From: Bifidobacterium aerophilum
GTDB taxonomy: Bacteria > Actinomycetota > Actinomycetes > Actinomycetales > Bifidobacteriaceae
Assembly (NCBI RefSeq): GCF_010667685.1
Contig: NZ_WHZW01000003.1
Coordinates: forward strand, 1 to 64,000
DNA length: 64,000 nucleotides
Direction: 5' to 3'
Made by a program: the position numbers and the translations under genes. Positions 26,663 to 35,673 of this stretch are shown piece after piece; position 1 is the stretch's first letter, and each line of letters opens with the position of its first letter. The notes beneath the pieces are model-generated. The model had not been told where the DNA came from, searched no databases, and saw only the letters and a list, made by a program, of their open reading frames with translations.

Positions 26663-29272
26663 TCAGTGCATGATGTTCATCACGCTCAGGCACCATGCGT
26701 TCTCGTAGGAGACCTCCTCCCACTGCTTGTAGCGTCCGGTGGTGCCGCCGTGGCCGGCCTCGACCTCGATCTTGACGATCGCGTCCACGCCCGCAGATTG
26801 CAGCCGCGCCACCCATTTGAGCGGTTCGACGACCAGCACGCGCGTATCGTTCATCGACGTGGTCACGAAGATGCGCGGGAATGTCGGCCTCGCGGAATCG
26901 ACGGAACCGCCGGAACCGGAAGGACCGGAGGAACCGTCCGGCCCGCCGGCCGAGGCACCGTCGCCTTCCGGCGCGTTTTCATATGGCGTATACGACTTCA
27001 TATAGCGGTATACGTCGGCGTCGTGCAGCGGATCGCCCCACTCGTCCCATTCGGTCACGGTCAGCGGCAGCGACGGGTCGAGGATCGAGGTGAGCGCGTC
27101 CACGAACGGCACGTCCGCCTCGATGCCGGCGAACCGGTCGGGCGCCATGTTGGCCACGGCGCCCATGAGCAGGCCGCCGGCCGAACCGCCGTTCGCCACG
27201 GTCCGATGCGGACTGGCCAGACCGGCCTCCTGCAGCGCGACGGTCGCGTCCACGAAATCCTCGAACGAATGCTTCTTGTTGAACCGGCGTCCCTGCTCGT
27301 ACCACGCGCGGCCCATCTCGCCGCCGCCGCGGATATGCGGGACCGCGTACAGCACGCCGCGGTCGAGCATGCTCAGCCGGGCCACGGAGAAGCCCGGATC
27401 GGAGCTGATCTCGTACGCGCCGTAGCCGGTGATGAACATGGCCGATTCGGACACCGGGATGTCGCGCCGCCAGGCCAGCGACACCGGAATCTGCTCTCCG
27501 TCGCGCGCGGTGATCCACACGCGGCGTTCCATGTAGTCGCGCGGATCGAAATCGCCGAGCACGGTGGCGCGCTTGAGCAGCCGGTCCTCGCCGGTGGCGG
27601 GATCGATGTCGTGCAGTTCTCCCGGCCGCGTGTAGCTGGAGAACGAGTAGCGTATGCGCGGCGCCTGATACGAGGGGTTGCCGCCCGAACCGATCGAGTA
27701 CAGCCGCCGCGTCTCGCCGGGCAGCAGGTCGTCGGCCGCGCCGTCCCATGTCGTCACCATGTGCGGATGCCCGTCCGCACTGTCAGACCCGGCAACGCCG
27801 GCCCCAGCAGCACCATTGCCCTCAACAATGCCGGCACCGTCAACGCCGCGTGCCCCGTGATGCGGGTGCGGACCGGCCGCATCATCGCCCGTCTCGGCCT
27901 CGTCGGCCGCCAGGTCGGCGTCCCAATCGTCCTTCAACGCCGGCGGCACCAGCTCGCGGAACGTCCACGGACGCCCGGCCAGAAAATCGCGCGCCGCCTG
28001 ATCCTTGGTCATGATCGCAACACGCGGCAGGCCGTCGGTGCGATATGCCAGCGACACGAAATGCCGGTACATGGCGATGCCCTCGATCGCCAGACCATGC
28101 GCGCCCTGCAGGATCGTCGGATTGACCGGGTTATAGTACGCCTCGCCGATCCGGCGCGTGGACGAGCCGGCCTCGAACCCGTCGCCCCGCTCGCAGCCGT
28201 ACGGCGAGCCGACGGCCACGCGCGCCCCTTCGCCGAGCCGGTACGGCGGCTCGTGGCCGCGCATGTCGATCACGTCGATCTCGAAGTTCGGGTTGAACGC
28301 GTTGTGGTACACGATGGCCAGCGGAATGTCTTCGCCGCCATCGCCCGCACCTTCGAAACAGGCGAAGCTCACGTCGTATTCGATGTCGTCCTGGCGCGGG
28401 ATGAACACCGAGAACTCGCCTTCGGGCGTGTCCACAGGCAGCATCCACACTTCGGTCGTGGTTTTGGAACCGGTGCCGATCACGATGTTGCGTTCGTCGA
28501 AGCTCATGCCCACGCCGACCCAGAAGCGCTCGTCCGTCTCGTGATACACCTCGACGTCCGTCTCGACCGGCGTGCCGACTCGATGCCTCCACACCGCATA
28601 CGGGCGCCACGCATCGTCGACGAGCACGTAGAACACCCATTTGCCGTCCGGCGTCAGGCTCGCCCCGCCGATGCCGGCCAGCGTTTCGGGCAGTTCGTCG
28701 CCGGTGTCGAGGTCGCGGATGCGGAAATCGTAGCGTTCGTCGCCGCTCGTGTCCACGCCGTACAGCATCCAGCGGCCGTCATGGCTGAGTTCCAGTCCGC
28801 CGAGCCGGAAGAAGTCATGGCCTTCGGCCTCGCGGTTCGCGTCGAAGATCACCTGCTCGCCGGGCAATGATCCCGGCTTCGAGGATGCGTCCACCACGGG
28901 CGGGTCCCAATCGTCCTCGCCGCGCACCGGCATGCGGCATTGCAGCCCGTACTGGCTGCCTTCGAGGGTGCGTGCGAAATACCAATAGTCGTTCATGCGG
29001 GTAGGCACCGACATGTCGGTCTGCTGGATGTGTGATTTCAGTTCGTCGAACAGGGTGCGGCGCAGCCCGGCGAGCGGCGCCATGCGCGTCTCGCAGTAGG
29101 CGTTCTGCGCGGCGACGTACTCGCGCACGTCAGGCGAGTCCTTGTCTCTCATCCACTCGTACGGATCGATGAACGTGTCGCCGTGGAATGTGCGCGCATG
29201 GGGCACTTGTTTGGCGACGGGGGGCCGCGGCGTCGCGGGCCGGCCGTCGGCGTATTGCTCTTCGTCGGTCAT
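26663..29272 (-). CDS. ptrB: Oligopeptidase B (S9A prolyl oligopeptidase family)
   Basis: An approximately 869-aa serine peptidase, starting at ATG 29270-29272, that cleaves short peptides after basic residues in this subfamily. The N-terminus DPYEWMRDKDSPDVREYV and the beta-propeller precede an alpha/beta hydrolase domain. That domain has the nucleophile NGGSAGGLLMGAV, the Asp segment MNDTRVLVVEPLKWVARLQ and the catalytic His in AGHGGTTGRYKQWEE. Two low-complexity insertions are unusual: a His/Gly/Ala-rich stretch near residues 500-545 and a Gly/Ser/Pro stretch between the Ser and Asp segments. No signal peptide, so cytosolic. Confidence 0.9.
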   Translation of the reverse strand: MTDEEQYADGRPATPRPPVAKQVPHARTFHGDTFIDPYEWMRDKDSPDVREYVAAQNAYCETRMAPLAGLRRTLFDELKSHIQQTDMSVPTRMNDYWYFARTLEGSQYGLQCRMPVRGEDDWDPPVVDASSKPGSLPGEQVIFDANREAEGHDFFRLGGLELSHDGRWMLYGVDTSGDERYDFRIRDLDTGDELPETLAGIGGASLTPDGKWVFYVLVDDAWRPYAVWRHRVGTPVETDVEVYHETDERFWVGVGMSFDERNIVIGTGSKTTTEVWMLPVDTPEGEFSVFIPRQDDIEYDVSFACFEGAGDGGEDIPLAIVYHNAFNPNFEIDVIDMRGHEPPYRLGEGARVAVGSPYGCERGDGFEAGSSTRRIGEAYYNPVNPTILQGAHGLAIEGIAMYRHFVSLAYRTDGLPRVAIMTKDQAARDFLAGRPWTFRELVPPALKDDWDADLAADEAETGDDAAGPHPHHGARGVDGAGIVEGNGAAGAGVAGSDSADGHPHMVTTWDGAADDLLPGETRRLYSIGSGGNPSYQAPRIRYSFSSYTRPGELHDIDPATGEDRLLKRATVLGDFDPRDYMERRVWITARDGEQIPVSLAWRRDIPVSESAMFITGYGAYEISSDPGFSVARLSMLDRGVLYAVPHIRGGGEMGRAWYEQGRRFNKKHSFEDFVDATVALQEAGLASPHRTVANGGSAGGLLMGAVANMAPDRFAGIEADVPFVDALTSILDPSLPLTVTEWDEWGDPLHDADVYRYMKSYTPYENAPEGDGASAGGPDGSSGPSGSGGSVDSARPTFPRIFVTTSMNDTRVLVVEPLKWVARLQSAGVDAIVKIEVEAGHGGTTGRYKQWEEVSYENAWCLSVMNIMH

Positions 29273-29335
29273 GAGCGACCATTGTAGTGGCCGCCGTGCC
29301 GTAGCGACGCCCGGAGACGCCGGGCAGGCCATGCG

Positions 29336-30565
29336 CTAGGCCATGCGCTGTTTCAGATAGGGCAGCATCGTCTTCATGAGGTTCGCGCCGGTCGTGCCCG
29401 TGAACACCGGGACGTCGGTGACGGGCATCGGCTGGGTGGACGTGGTGCCCACCATCGACGAGATCGGCGAGTATTCGCGCGGGGACAGCTGGCGGATGCC
29501 GATGGCGATGATGCGTCCCGGGTAGCGTCGCGTGATCGTCGCGTACGTGGTCGGATCCTTCTGGCCGTCGTCGCCGATGAGGATGAACTTCATGTCCGGG
29601 AAGTCCGCCATGAGCTGTTCGGCGAATTCGAGCTTGTGCTGCGGGCCGGTCGGCACGAACGTCTTCGGACGCGGGTCGAGGTCGCGCAGCAGCAGCGGTC
29701 CTTCCGGGAATCCGTGGTCGGCGATGAAGTGGCGGATCGAGCTTTCGACGTTCCACGGCGAGGTGGACAGGTAGAAGAACGGCGCGTCCGGGTACAGGTC
29801 GGCGAGCTTGGTGAACAGCACGCTCATGCCCGGCACCGACGCCTTCTTCTTCGGGTTGAGGAACAGCAGGTTGTACGCTGCCTTCCACAATGTGGGCGCC
29901 TGCGTGATCATGATCGTGTCGTCCACGTCCGAGATGATGCCGACCTTGGCGCCTGACGGGATGGTGAACAGGTTCGATTCGACCGCGCGCCGGCGTTCGA
30001 CCTGATAGGAGACGCGGTGCACGCCCGGCTCCAGCCGGTGCTCGGCCACGAGATCGAGGTATCCGCTCATGTCGGAGATCGCGTATTCGCTGCCGCGGTC
30101 GCGCGCGTGGTCGATGCGGTCGTAGGTTTCCGACTGGCCGACCTGCACGGTTTCCAACGGCATGCCGTCGATGGAAATACGCACCTGGCGATGCGGCGCG
30201 GGCACGGCGAGCATGCCGCGGATGCCGCGCGTGAGCGCCCCCGAACGGGCGCGGGCCGGCGCGTAGACGGTGCGGCAGATCAGTCGCGAGTAGTCTTCGG
30301 TGCCGTACCCGACGTACGGTTCGACGTTCGGATACCAGCCCCAGCTGGTCACGGCCGGCGTGGACAGTTTCAGCCAGGCGCCGAACACGCGCGTGATCAC
30401 GCGGCGCAGCGCGCGCACGGGCAGCGGCTTGTTCTCGATGCGCTCGTGCCTGGACGCGGCGTCGAACGTGGTGACGACCGTGCGCGCGGGAATCGGCACG
30501 GTCGCCATATCGTCATCGTCGCGTGCGACCTCGTCGTCTGCTGATTGCTGCTGTACCCTGCTCAT
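29336..30565 (-). CDS. App1-type phosphatase (DUF2183)
   Basis: A 409-aa protein with the C-terminal App1 phosphatidate-phosphatase catalytic domain. The HAD-like motif DVDDTIMI (DxDxT) lies near residue 220 in GIISDVDDTIMITQAPTL, followed by YLSTSPWNV and ILIGDDGQKDP. The N-terminal half is a beta-rich domain with PYVGYGTEDYSRLICRTVYA, typical of bacterial App1 proteins. The yeast App1 domain dephosphorylates phosphatidate; the bacterial substrate is not established. No membrane helix is evident. It lies downstream of gcvH on the same strand. Confidence 0.85.
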   Translation of the reverse strand: MSRVQQQSADDEVARDDDDMATVPIPARTVVTTFDAASRHERIENKPLPVRALRRVITRVFGAWLKLSTPAVTSWGWYPNVEPYVGYGTEDYSRLICRTVYAPARARSGALTRGIRGMLAVPAPHRQVRISIDGMPLETVQVGQSETYDRIDHARDRGSEYAISDMSGYLDLVAEHRLEPGVHRVSYQVERRRAVESNLFTIPSGAKVGIISDVDDTIMITQAPTLWKAAYNLLFLNPKKKASVPGMSVLFTKLADLYPDAPFFYLSTSPWNVESSIRHFIADHGFPEGPLLLRDLDPRPKTFVPTGPQHKLEFAEQLMADFPDMKFILIGDDGQKDPTTYATITRRYPGRIIAIGIRQLSPREYSPISSMVGTTSTQPMPVTDVPVFTGTTGANLMKTMLPYLKQRMA

Positions 30566-30655
30566 ACCGCTTACTATACGGTTCTCAACTGACCGTCCGG
30601 TTACGCGCGGCCGAACGCACTAGCGTGCGGACGGCGGCTCGGTCGAAGGCGTCCG

Positions 30656-31054
30656 TCAGCGGATCGTCTTCGCGTACTCGGCGGCGTCGAGCAGCTCCGG
30701 CTCGTCGTCGTCCAGCTCGATCTTGAGCAGCCAGCCTTCGCCGTACGGATCGTTGGTGATGACGCTCGGATCGTCGGACGCCTCGCGGTTGACGTAGCGC
30801 ACTGTGCCGGACACCGGGCTGATCAGCGGCTGCACGGCCTTGGACGATTCGAGTTCGACGATCTCGTCGCCGGATTCGACGCGGTCGCCCGGCTCGGGCA
30901 GGTCGACGAACACGAGTTCGCCCATCTGCTCGGCCGCATACTCGGTGATGCCGATGATCGCGGGGGACACGGATTCGTCCACCCAGGCGTGCTCTTCCGA
31001 ATACGACAGGTGGTCCGGGATGTCGAGGTTCTCTGGGGCTTCGTTTTCGCTCAT
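30656..31054 (-). CDS. gcvH: Glycine cleavage system H-like protein
   Basis: A 132-aa lipoyl-carrier protein starting at ATG 31052-31054. YSEEHAWV and GITEYAAEQMGELVFVDLP are typical GcvH segments, and the lipoylated Lys is in ELESSKAVQPLISPVSG. Length is normal. The partners GcvP and GcvT are not in the window, and bifidobacteria are generally thought to lack a full glycine cleavage system. It may therefore act as a free-standing lipoyl carrier or a lipoylation relay. Its neighbour is nudC upstream. Confidence 0.92.
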   Translation of the reverse strand: MSENEAPENLDIPDHLSYSEEHAWVDESVSPAIIGITEYAAEQMGELVFVDLPEPGDRVESGDEIVELESSKAVQPLISPVSGTVRYVNREASDDPSVITNDPYGEGWLLKIELDDDEPELLDAAEYAKTIR

Positions 31055-31102
31055 GGTCACCAGCCTACCGCACCGAACGGGCAATGCGGGCCGCCGTCGG
31101 GG

Positions 31103-32203
31103 CTACAGTTCGCGGCCGTACCACTCCTCGATCATGTACCGCGCGATCGTGGCCTTGCCCGGCGCGATCATGCGGCCGGAGACCAGCTCGTGCATGTACT
31201 CGTCACGCGTGACCCAACGCGCGGTCTTCGTCTCCTCGCCGTCGACGTGCACGTCGGTGGTGACGGCCTGCGCCTTGAACGCCATCATGAGCGAAGCCGG
31301 GAACGGCCACGGCTGCGAGCCGAGATACTTGACCGCGCCGAGCGTGAGCCCGACCTCCTCCTTGGCCTCGCGACGCACCGCATGTTCGAGGTTCTCGCCG
31401 GCCTCGACGAAACCGGCGGACACCGAATACAGCCGGGCGTCCTTCCACGCGACGTTGTGCTGAAGCAGCAGACGGTCGTCGCCGTCCACGATCGCGGTGA
31501 TCACGGCCGGTTCGACGCGCGGGAACAGCAGGCGGCGCCCGTCGGCATCGCTCGTGCAACGTTGCGCCCAGCCGCCCATCGCGGTTTCGACCGGCGCGCC
31601 GCAGGTCGGGCAGAACCGCTGCCGCGTATGCCAGATGCTCAGCGAGATCGCGCTCGTGGCCTGCCCGGCCTCGCGCGGGGTGGCGTGCGGGGCGAAACCG
31701 CGCAGATCGACCCAATCAAAACGCGTGACCGCCTGTTCGAGCAGACTCGGCCGGGCTGTCGCGCGCGATTGCGCGGCATCATGCTCGTCGAAGGCGTCGT
31801 CCGCACCGGTGCCGGCCGAATCCGGCACGACGGCGGACGTCGCGGACGCGGGAACCTCGGGAAGCCGCGTGACGTCGACGGCGATCACATGCTCGTTGCG
31901 CTCGCCGCCGTATCCGCCGAGGAACATGGCGACCGCGGCCGGGTGCGACGCCAGTTCGGCGCGTACGTATGCGCCGGGCAGCGTCGCCAGCCGCATGCGC
32001 ACGTTCTCGTAGTCGACGATGCCGCCCTGGCCCTTGGGCACGGCGATGCGGCCGGCGCGCGTGAGGATGACCTTGGTCGACGGCTCGGACAGGAGCGTGT
32101 CGATCAGGCCGTCCTCGCCGCGGCGTTCGGTCTGGTAGTCGATGTCGCCCTGCGCCAACGGCAGGAACGGAAGCGCCTGGGTGAGCGCCAATGGTGAGAA
32201 CAT
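31103..32203 (-). CDS. nudC: NADH pyrophosphatase (NUDIX, NudC family)
   Basis: A 366-aa protein from ATG 32201-32203 (GAAAGGA upstream). It hydrolyses NAD(H) to NMN(H) and AMP, and in some bacteria removes NAD caps from RNA. The Nudix box GFVEAGENLEHAVRREAKEE is intact, and the NAD-specific SQPWPFPASLMM lies 17 residues beyond it. The zinc ribbon is irregular: CPTCGAP is present, but the second pair is RCTSDADG with only one Cys. It forms a minus-strand run with the alpha/beta hydrolase and DUF4916 genes upstream. Confidence 0.92.
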   Translation of the reverse strand: MFSPLALTQALPFLPLAQGDIDYQTERRGEDGLIDTLLSEPSTKVILTRAGRIAVPKGQGGIVDYENVRMRLATLPGAYVRAELASHPAAVAMFLGGYGGERNEHVIAVDVTRLPEVPASATSAVVPDSAGTGADDAFDEHDAAQSRATARPSLLEQAVTRFDWVDLRGFAPHATPREAGQATSAISLSIWHTRQRFCPTCGAPVETAMGGWAQRCTSDADGRRLLFPRVEPAVITAIVDGDDRLLLQHNVAWKDARLYSVSAGFVEAGENLEHAVRREAKEEVGLTLGAVKYLGSQPWPFPASLMMAFKAQAVTTDVHVDGEETKTARWVTRDEYMHELVSGRMIAPGKATIARYMIEEWYGREL

Positions 32204-32229
32204 GGCAGCGGATTCCTTTCGTTCGACGG

Positions 32230-33120
32230 TCACGCGACCGCTCGGTTGGCCTGCGCGTCCGGGGTCTGCGAGGCCCTGCGCATGAGTGTCGTCAGCGCCG
32301 CGGCGACCGTGGCGGGATGTTCGACCGCGCTGAAATGGCCGCAGTCGTCGACCAGCGTGTACGCGGCCTCGGTGCCGGTCATCGCGTCGGCGATCGTGCG
32401 CATCCGCGTCTCGTCGGCGAACGGGTCCTTGTCGCCGCAGATCACGGCGGCCGGCGCGTGCACCAGCGACAGCTGGTCGTTCAGGTCGGGCCGGCCCGCG
32501 GCCATGCGCTGACGCCAGGCGATGCCCTCCGGCCGCTGTTCGCGGATCCACCGCGCGAACAGCGCCTTGCCGGCCTCGGACCGTTTGAAGCTCGAATCGG
32601 ATTCGGTCGCGTCGGCGAAATGCATCACCGGCTCGACCGACCGCGTCCGCTCGCAGGTTTCGGCCACGCGCACGCGGTTCGCCCGCTGCGTCGGCGTATC
32701 GGCGTCGCCCTTCGTGTCGCACATCGCGAATCCGGCGACCGCGTCCGGGTGACGCCGCTGGATGTCGAGGATCACGTAGCCGCCCATCGACAGTCCGGCC
32801 CATACGGCGTGCTTGTATCCGGCCTCGTGCAGCAGGTCGACATACGCGTCGGCCAGCAGGTCGAGCGCATGGTCGTACGCGCCGTCCGGAGCCTGTCCGC
32901 CGGCAGCGGCCACGTCCGGGATCGGCCCGTCGCCCGCGCCGGGCATGTCGGGTGCCCAGACGGCGAACGGCGTCATGCCAGCCGCGTCGGACTGGCGGAT
33001 GATCTCGGCCGCGCAGTCGTCCCACATGCGGTGGTCGACCGGGAACGCGTGGACCAGCACCAGCGGGACGGTGCCGCTCTCGCCCGCGCGATACACGGTG
33101 TTCTTGAGTTCGATGGTCAT
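32230..33120 (-). CDS. Alpha/beta hydrolase
   Basis: A 296-aa cytosolic hydrolase from ATG 33118-33120 (AAGGGGGA upstream). The oxyanion-hole segment is VLVHAFPVDHRMW, the nucleophile elbow GLSMGGYV (Ser), the Asp probably in ICGDKDPFAD, and the catalytic His DCGHFSAVE. The substrate is unknown. It is in a close run with nudC (27 bp downstream) and the DUF4916 gene (about 57 bp upstream). Confidence 0.88.
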   Translation of the reverse strand: MTIELKNTVYRAGESGTVPLVLVHAFPVDHRMWDDCAAEIIRQSDAAGMTPFAVWAPDMPGAGDGPIPDVAAAGGQAPDGAYDHALDLLADAYVDLLHEAGYKHAVWAGLSMGGYVILDIQRRHPDAVAGFAMCDTKGDADTPTQRANRVRVAETCERTRSVEPVMHFADATESDSSFKRSEAGKALFARWIREQRPEGIAWRQRMAAGRPDLNDQLSLVHAPAAVICGDKDPFADETRMRTIADAMTGTEAAYTLVDDCGHFSAVEHPATVAAALTTLMRRASQTPDAQANRAVA

Positions 33121-33176
33121 GACAAATCCCCCTTGGTTGCGCGGATCCGTTCGAAGACCCGCGATCGGCGCGCCGG

Positions 33177-33812
33177 TCAGTTGCCGAGCCACGCCAGCGC
33201 GCGGCGCACGATGTCGCCGTGGCCATTGGTCATCTGCGCGATGAACGTCTCCATCAGGTCACCGTGCGGATCGACCCATTCCACGTCGAGCGTCTCGTCC
33301 TGCGGCTTGCAGTCGCCCGCGATCGGCACCACATAGCACAGCGCGATCGCATGCTGGCGCGGATCGTAGTACTCGCTCATGCCCGGCGTTGGGAAGAACT
33401 CGGCCACGCAGAACGGCTGCAGGCTCTGCGGCAGCACCGGCAGCGCGATGTCGCCCAGATCCTTGGCCACGTTGCGGGCGATCGCCTCGCGCAGCGACTC
33501 GTGGAACAGCACACGACCGGTGATCAGCGTGCGTTCGATCGAACCGTCGTCCGCCACGCGCAGCAGCGAGCCGACCTGCGCGACGCGTCCCAGGTCGTCG
33601 GTGCGCACCGGCACGATCTCCACGTACGCGATCGGCATCTGCCGCCGCGCGCGGTCGATGTCGGCGCGGCCGAGCCATCCGGGCGGGTTGCCGTGGCCCG
33701 TGCCGCGGATGAAATCCTCGGGCGTGATGTTGTCGAATTCGCCGCGACGGCGTCCCGCGTCGAAATCGCCCTCGTCGGGCACCTCATCATTCATGACTGG
33801 CATGCTTCCCAT
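33177..33812 (-). CDS. DUF4916 family protein (NUDIX-like)
   Basis: About 211 residues if it starts at ATG 33810-33812; ATG at 33803 or 33794 is also possible. The segments PIAYVEIVPVRTDDLGRVAQ, GSIERTLITGRVLFHESL and VAEFFPTPGMSEYYDPRQHA are typical of DUF4916, an actinobacterial family related to Nudix hydrolases. The canonical Nudix box (REUXEE) is not visible, so catalysis is uncertain. It is first in the run with the hydrolase and nudC, and divergent from trxA. Confidence 0.8.
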   Translation of the reverse strand: MGSMPVMNDEVPDEGDFDAGRRRGEFDNITPEDFIRGTGHGNPPGWLGRADIDRARRQMPIAYVEIVPVRTDDLGRVAQVGSLLRVADDGSIERTLITGRVLFHESLREAIARNVAKDLGDIALPVLPQSLQPFCVAEFFPTPGMSEYYDPRQHAIALCYVVPIAGDCKPQDETLDVEWVDPHGDLMETFIAQMTNGHGDIVRRALAWLGN

Positions 33813-33941
33813 TATCGCCCCGGATAGGTGACACGGCGCGCGGCGCACCGATCCGGCGCGCGATTCGGCTCTGGGTGGAAGCGTTCGCCCGAACCGTGGG
33901 CGCGGTGCCGGGGTACGGTTATTGTCGTAACGAAGAACATT

Positions 33942-33967
33942 ATTCGTATACAAGTCATTCGTATACA
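33942..33967. promoter_or_regulatory. Direct repeat upstream of trxA
   Basis: ATTCGTATACA occurs twice (33942-33952 and 33957-33967), 15 bp apart and containing the palindrome GTATAC. It lies 24-49 bp before the trxA start, where a regulator would overlap the promoter. Confidence 0.5.
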
Positions 33968-33990
33968 GGACGAGACGAAGGGAGTCCGCC

Positions 33991-34344
33991 GTGGCAACCG
34001 TTGCGATCAATACGCAGGATTTCGAGCAGACGCTGAACGACCACGAACTGGTGTTCGTCGATTTCTGGGCGACGTGGTGCGGCCCGTGCCGCGCGTTCGG
34101 CCCGATCTTCGAAAAGGCCAGCGAGGAGCATCCGGACATCGTGTTCGCCAAGGTCGACATCGACGCGAACCAGGATCTGGCCATGGCCGCCGGCATCCAG
34201 GCGGTGCCGACGCTGCTGATCGCCAAGAACGGCCAGGTGGTGTTCAAGCAGGCCGGCGCGCTGCGCGCTTCCGATCTCGACGATCTGATCGAGCAGGCGA
34301 AGAACCTGGACGTGTCGGCCGACGACGGGCAGGGCAACGACTGA
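33991..34344 (+). CDS. trxA: Thioredoxin
   Basis: A 117-aa cytosolic thioredoxin with the redox motif ATWCGPCRAFGP and the cis-Pro in GIQAVPTLLI. It starts at GTG 33991 after AAGGGAG. The C-terminal 15 residues are acidic. It reduces disulfides using thioredoxin reductase, which is not in the window. It is divergent from DUF4916; a direct repeat lies in its promoter. Confidence 0.95.
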   Translation: MATVAINTQDFEQTLNDHELVFVDFWATWCGPCRAFGPIFEKASEEHPDIVFAKVDIDANQDLAMAAGIQAVPTLLIAKNGQVVFKQAGALRASDLDDLIEQAKNLDVSADDGQGND

Positions 34345-34482
34345 GCGGACGGACTGCCGGTGACGGGCGGCGCTTTCGGGCCGTAACGTCCGACGTCAAC
34401 TTCACCGGCTACACTGGACGTCAGTTTGCCGTTCAACGCCGAAAGGCGAGGCAATGCATTATCCGAGCGTCAAGGAGCACTT

Positions 34483-35511
34483 TTGGCCAATCATCGCAGG
34501 CACACGCCGACACTGAGATCCCTGAGCAAGCGTCAATGGGCGAAATTCGGGGCGATCGTGGCGGCCGTGGGCATGCTGGCCGGAGCCGGCGTCATCTCGC
34601 GCAACTTCTATGTGGCAGAGCATGTCAACGCCGCGGCGCCGCAGGTGACGGCGTATTCCGCCACCGATCCGGACGCGCTTGAGGTCTCCCGCGGCCAGAC
34701 CCGTTCCGACCTGCGCGGCGCCGACAAGGACACCACGTATGTCACGGTGAAGATCAACGGCCAGTCCCGCACCGTGCTCGACTCCGATTTCACCGACGTC
34801 AAGTCGGTGCTGGACGCGGGCGACATCACGTTGGAACCGGACGACAAGGTCACGCCGGCGCTCACCGCATCGGTGAGCGAGTCCACGGTGATCACGATCG
34901 AACGCGCCGGCACGCAGGTCGAGACGAAGGACGAGCCGATCGCGTTCAACGAGGTGCGCAAGGAGACCGCCGACCTGCCGAAGGGCACCGAGAAGGTGGA
35001 GACCGAGGGCGAGAAGGGCGTGATGGAGACGACGAGCCTCGTCACGCGTTCCGGCGGACAGGTCATTTCCTCGAACGTGTTCACGTCGTACGTGAAGAAG
35101 GCCCCGGTCGACAAGGTGATCCTCGTGGGCACCGGCGAATCGTCCTCCTCGTCATCGTCCTCGTCGTCCGACACGGCGACGTCCACGGACATCGGCACGA
35201 CCACGCCGGTCGGCGACATGCAGCAGTGGGCACATGACTATCTGCTGGACAACGGTTACACGGAGGCCGATTTCACGGCGACCGCGTACATCATCAACCA
35301 CGAGTCCGGCTGGCGCGTGAACGCCACGAACGCCAGCTCGGGCGCGTACGGTCTTGCGCAGGCGCTGCCGGGCAGCAAGATGGCCTCGGCCGGCTCCGAC
35401 TGGGCCACGAACTACCAGACGCAGCTCAAGTGGTTCTGGGGCTATTGCGAAAGCAGGTACGGCTCCATTCAGGGCGCGTACGCGTTCTGGCTGGCCAATC
35501 ACTGGTACTGA
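34483..35511 (+). CDS. Secreted G5-domain protein with transglycosylase-like C-terminus (Rpf-like)
   Basis: A 342-aa protein starting at TTG 34483, chosen because AAGGAG lies six bases upstream. After a basic N-terminus comes one membrane segment/signal (AKFGAIVAAVGMLAGAGVIS), then a region beginning VTAYSATDPD and a G5 domain (about residues 125-215, with ERAGTQVETKDEPIAFNEVR). A tract of ten Ser residues links to a C-terminal lysozyme-like domain of about 95 residues: ATAYIINHESGWRVNATNAS, with the likely catalytic Glu, SGAYGLAQALPGSKM and FWLANHWY at the end. The plan matches actinobacterial resuscitation-promoting factors and the lactobacillar Apf/SLT group. It should cleave peptidoglycan at the surface. 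Confidence 0.88.
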   Translation: MANHRRHTPTLRSLSKRQWAKFGAIVAAVGMLAGAGVISRNFYVAEHVNAAAPQVTAYSATDPDALEVSRGQTRSDLRGADKDTTYVTVKINGQSRTVLDSDFTDVKSVLDAGDITLEPDDKVTPALTASVSESTVITIERAGTQVETKDEPIAFNEVRKETADLPKGTEKVETEGEKGVMETTSLVTRSGGQVISSNVFTSYVKKAPVDKVILVGTGESSSSSSSSSSDTATSTDIGTTTPVGDMQQWAHDYLLDNGYTEADFTATAYIINHESGWRVNATNASSGAYGLAQALPGSKMASAGSDWATNYQTQLKWFWGYCESRYGSIQGAYAFWLANHWY

Positions 35512-35542
35512 TCCCGTACCGGTTCTGATTTTCGGGTTTCGC

Positions 35543-35578
35543 ACAAGGCGGACGTTCCCTTCGGAGCGTCCGCCTTGT
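35543..35578 (+). terminator. Hairpin after the G5/transglycosylase gene
   Basis: ACAAGGCGGACG and CGTCCGCCTTGT form a perfect 12-bp stem with a 12-base loop, 31 bp after the stop. No T-run follows. Confidence 0.65.
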
Positions 35579-35673
35579 GTCGTTGCGGGCCATGACCCCT
35601 TTCCCGGGACGCACGTTCCCCCGTTTTCGTGCTAGGTTACATAGTTGTACCGTCCACACAACGGGAGGCAGCC

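Noticed and set aside
24603-26708. Long plus-strand frame opposite proS
   Set aside because: It is a shadow of the proS gene with the composition typical of antisense frames in high-GC DNA.
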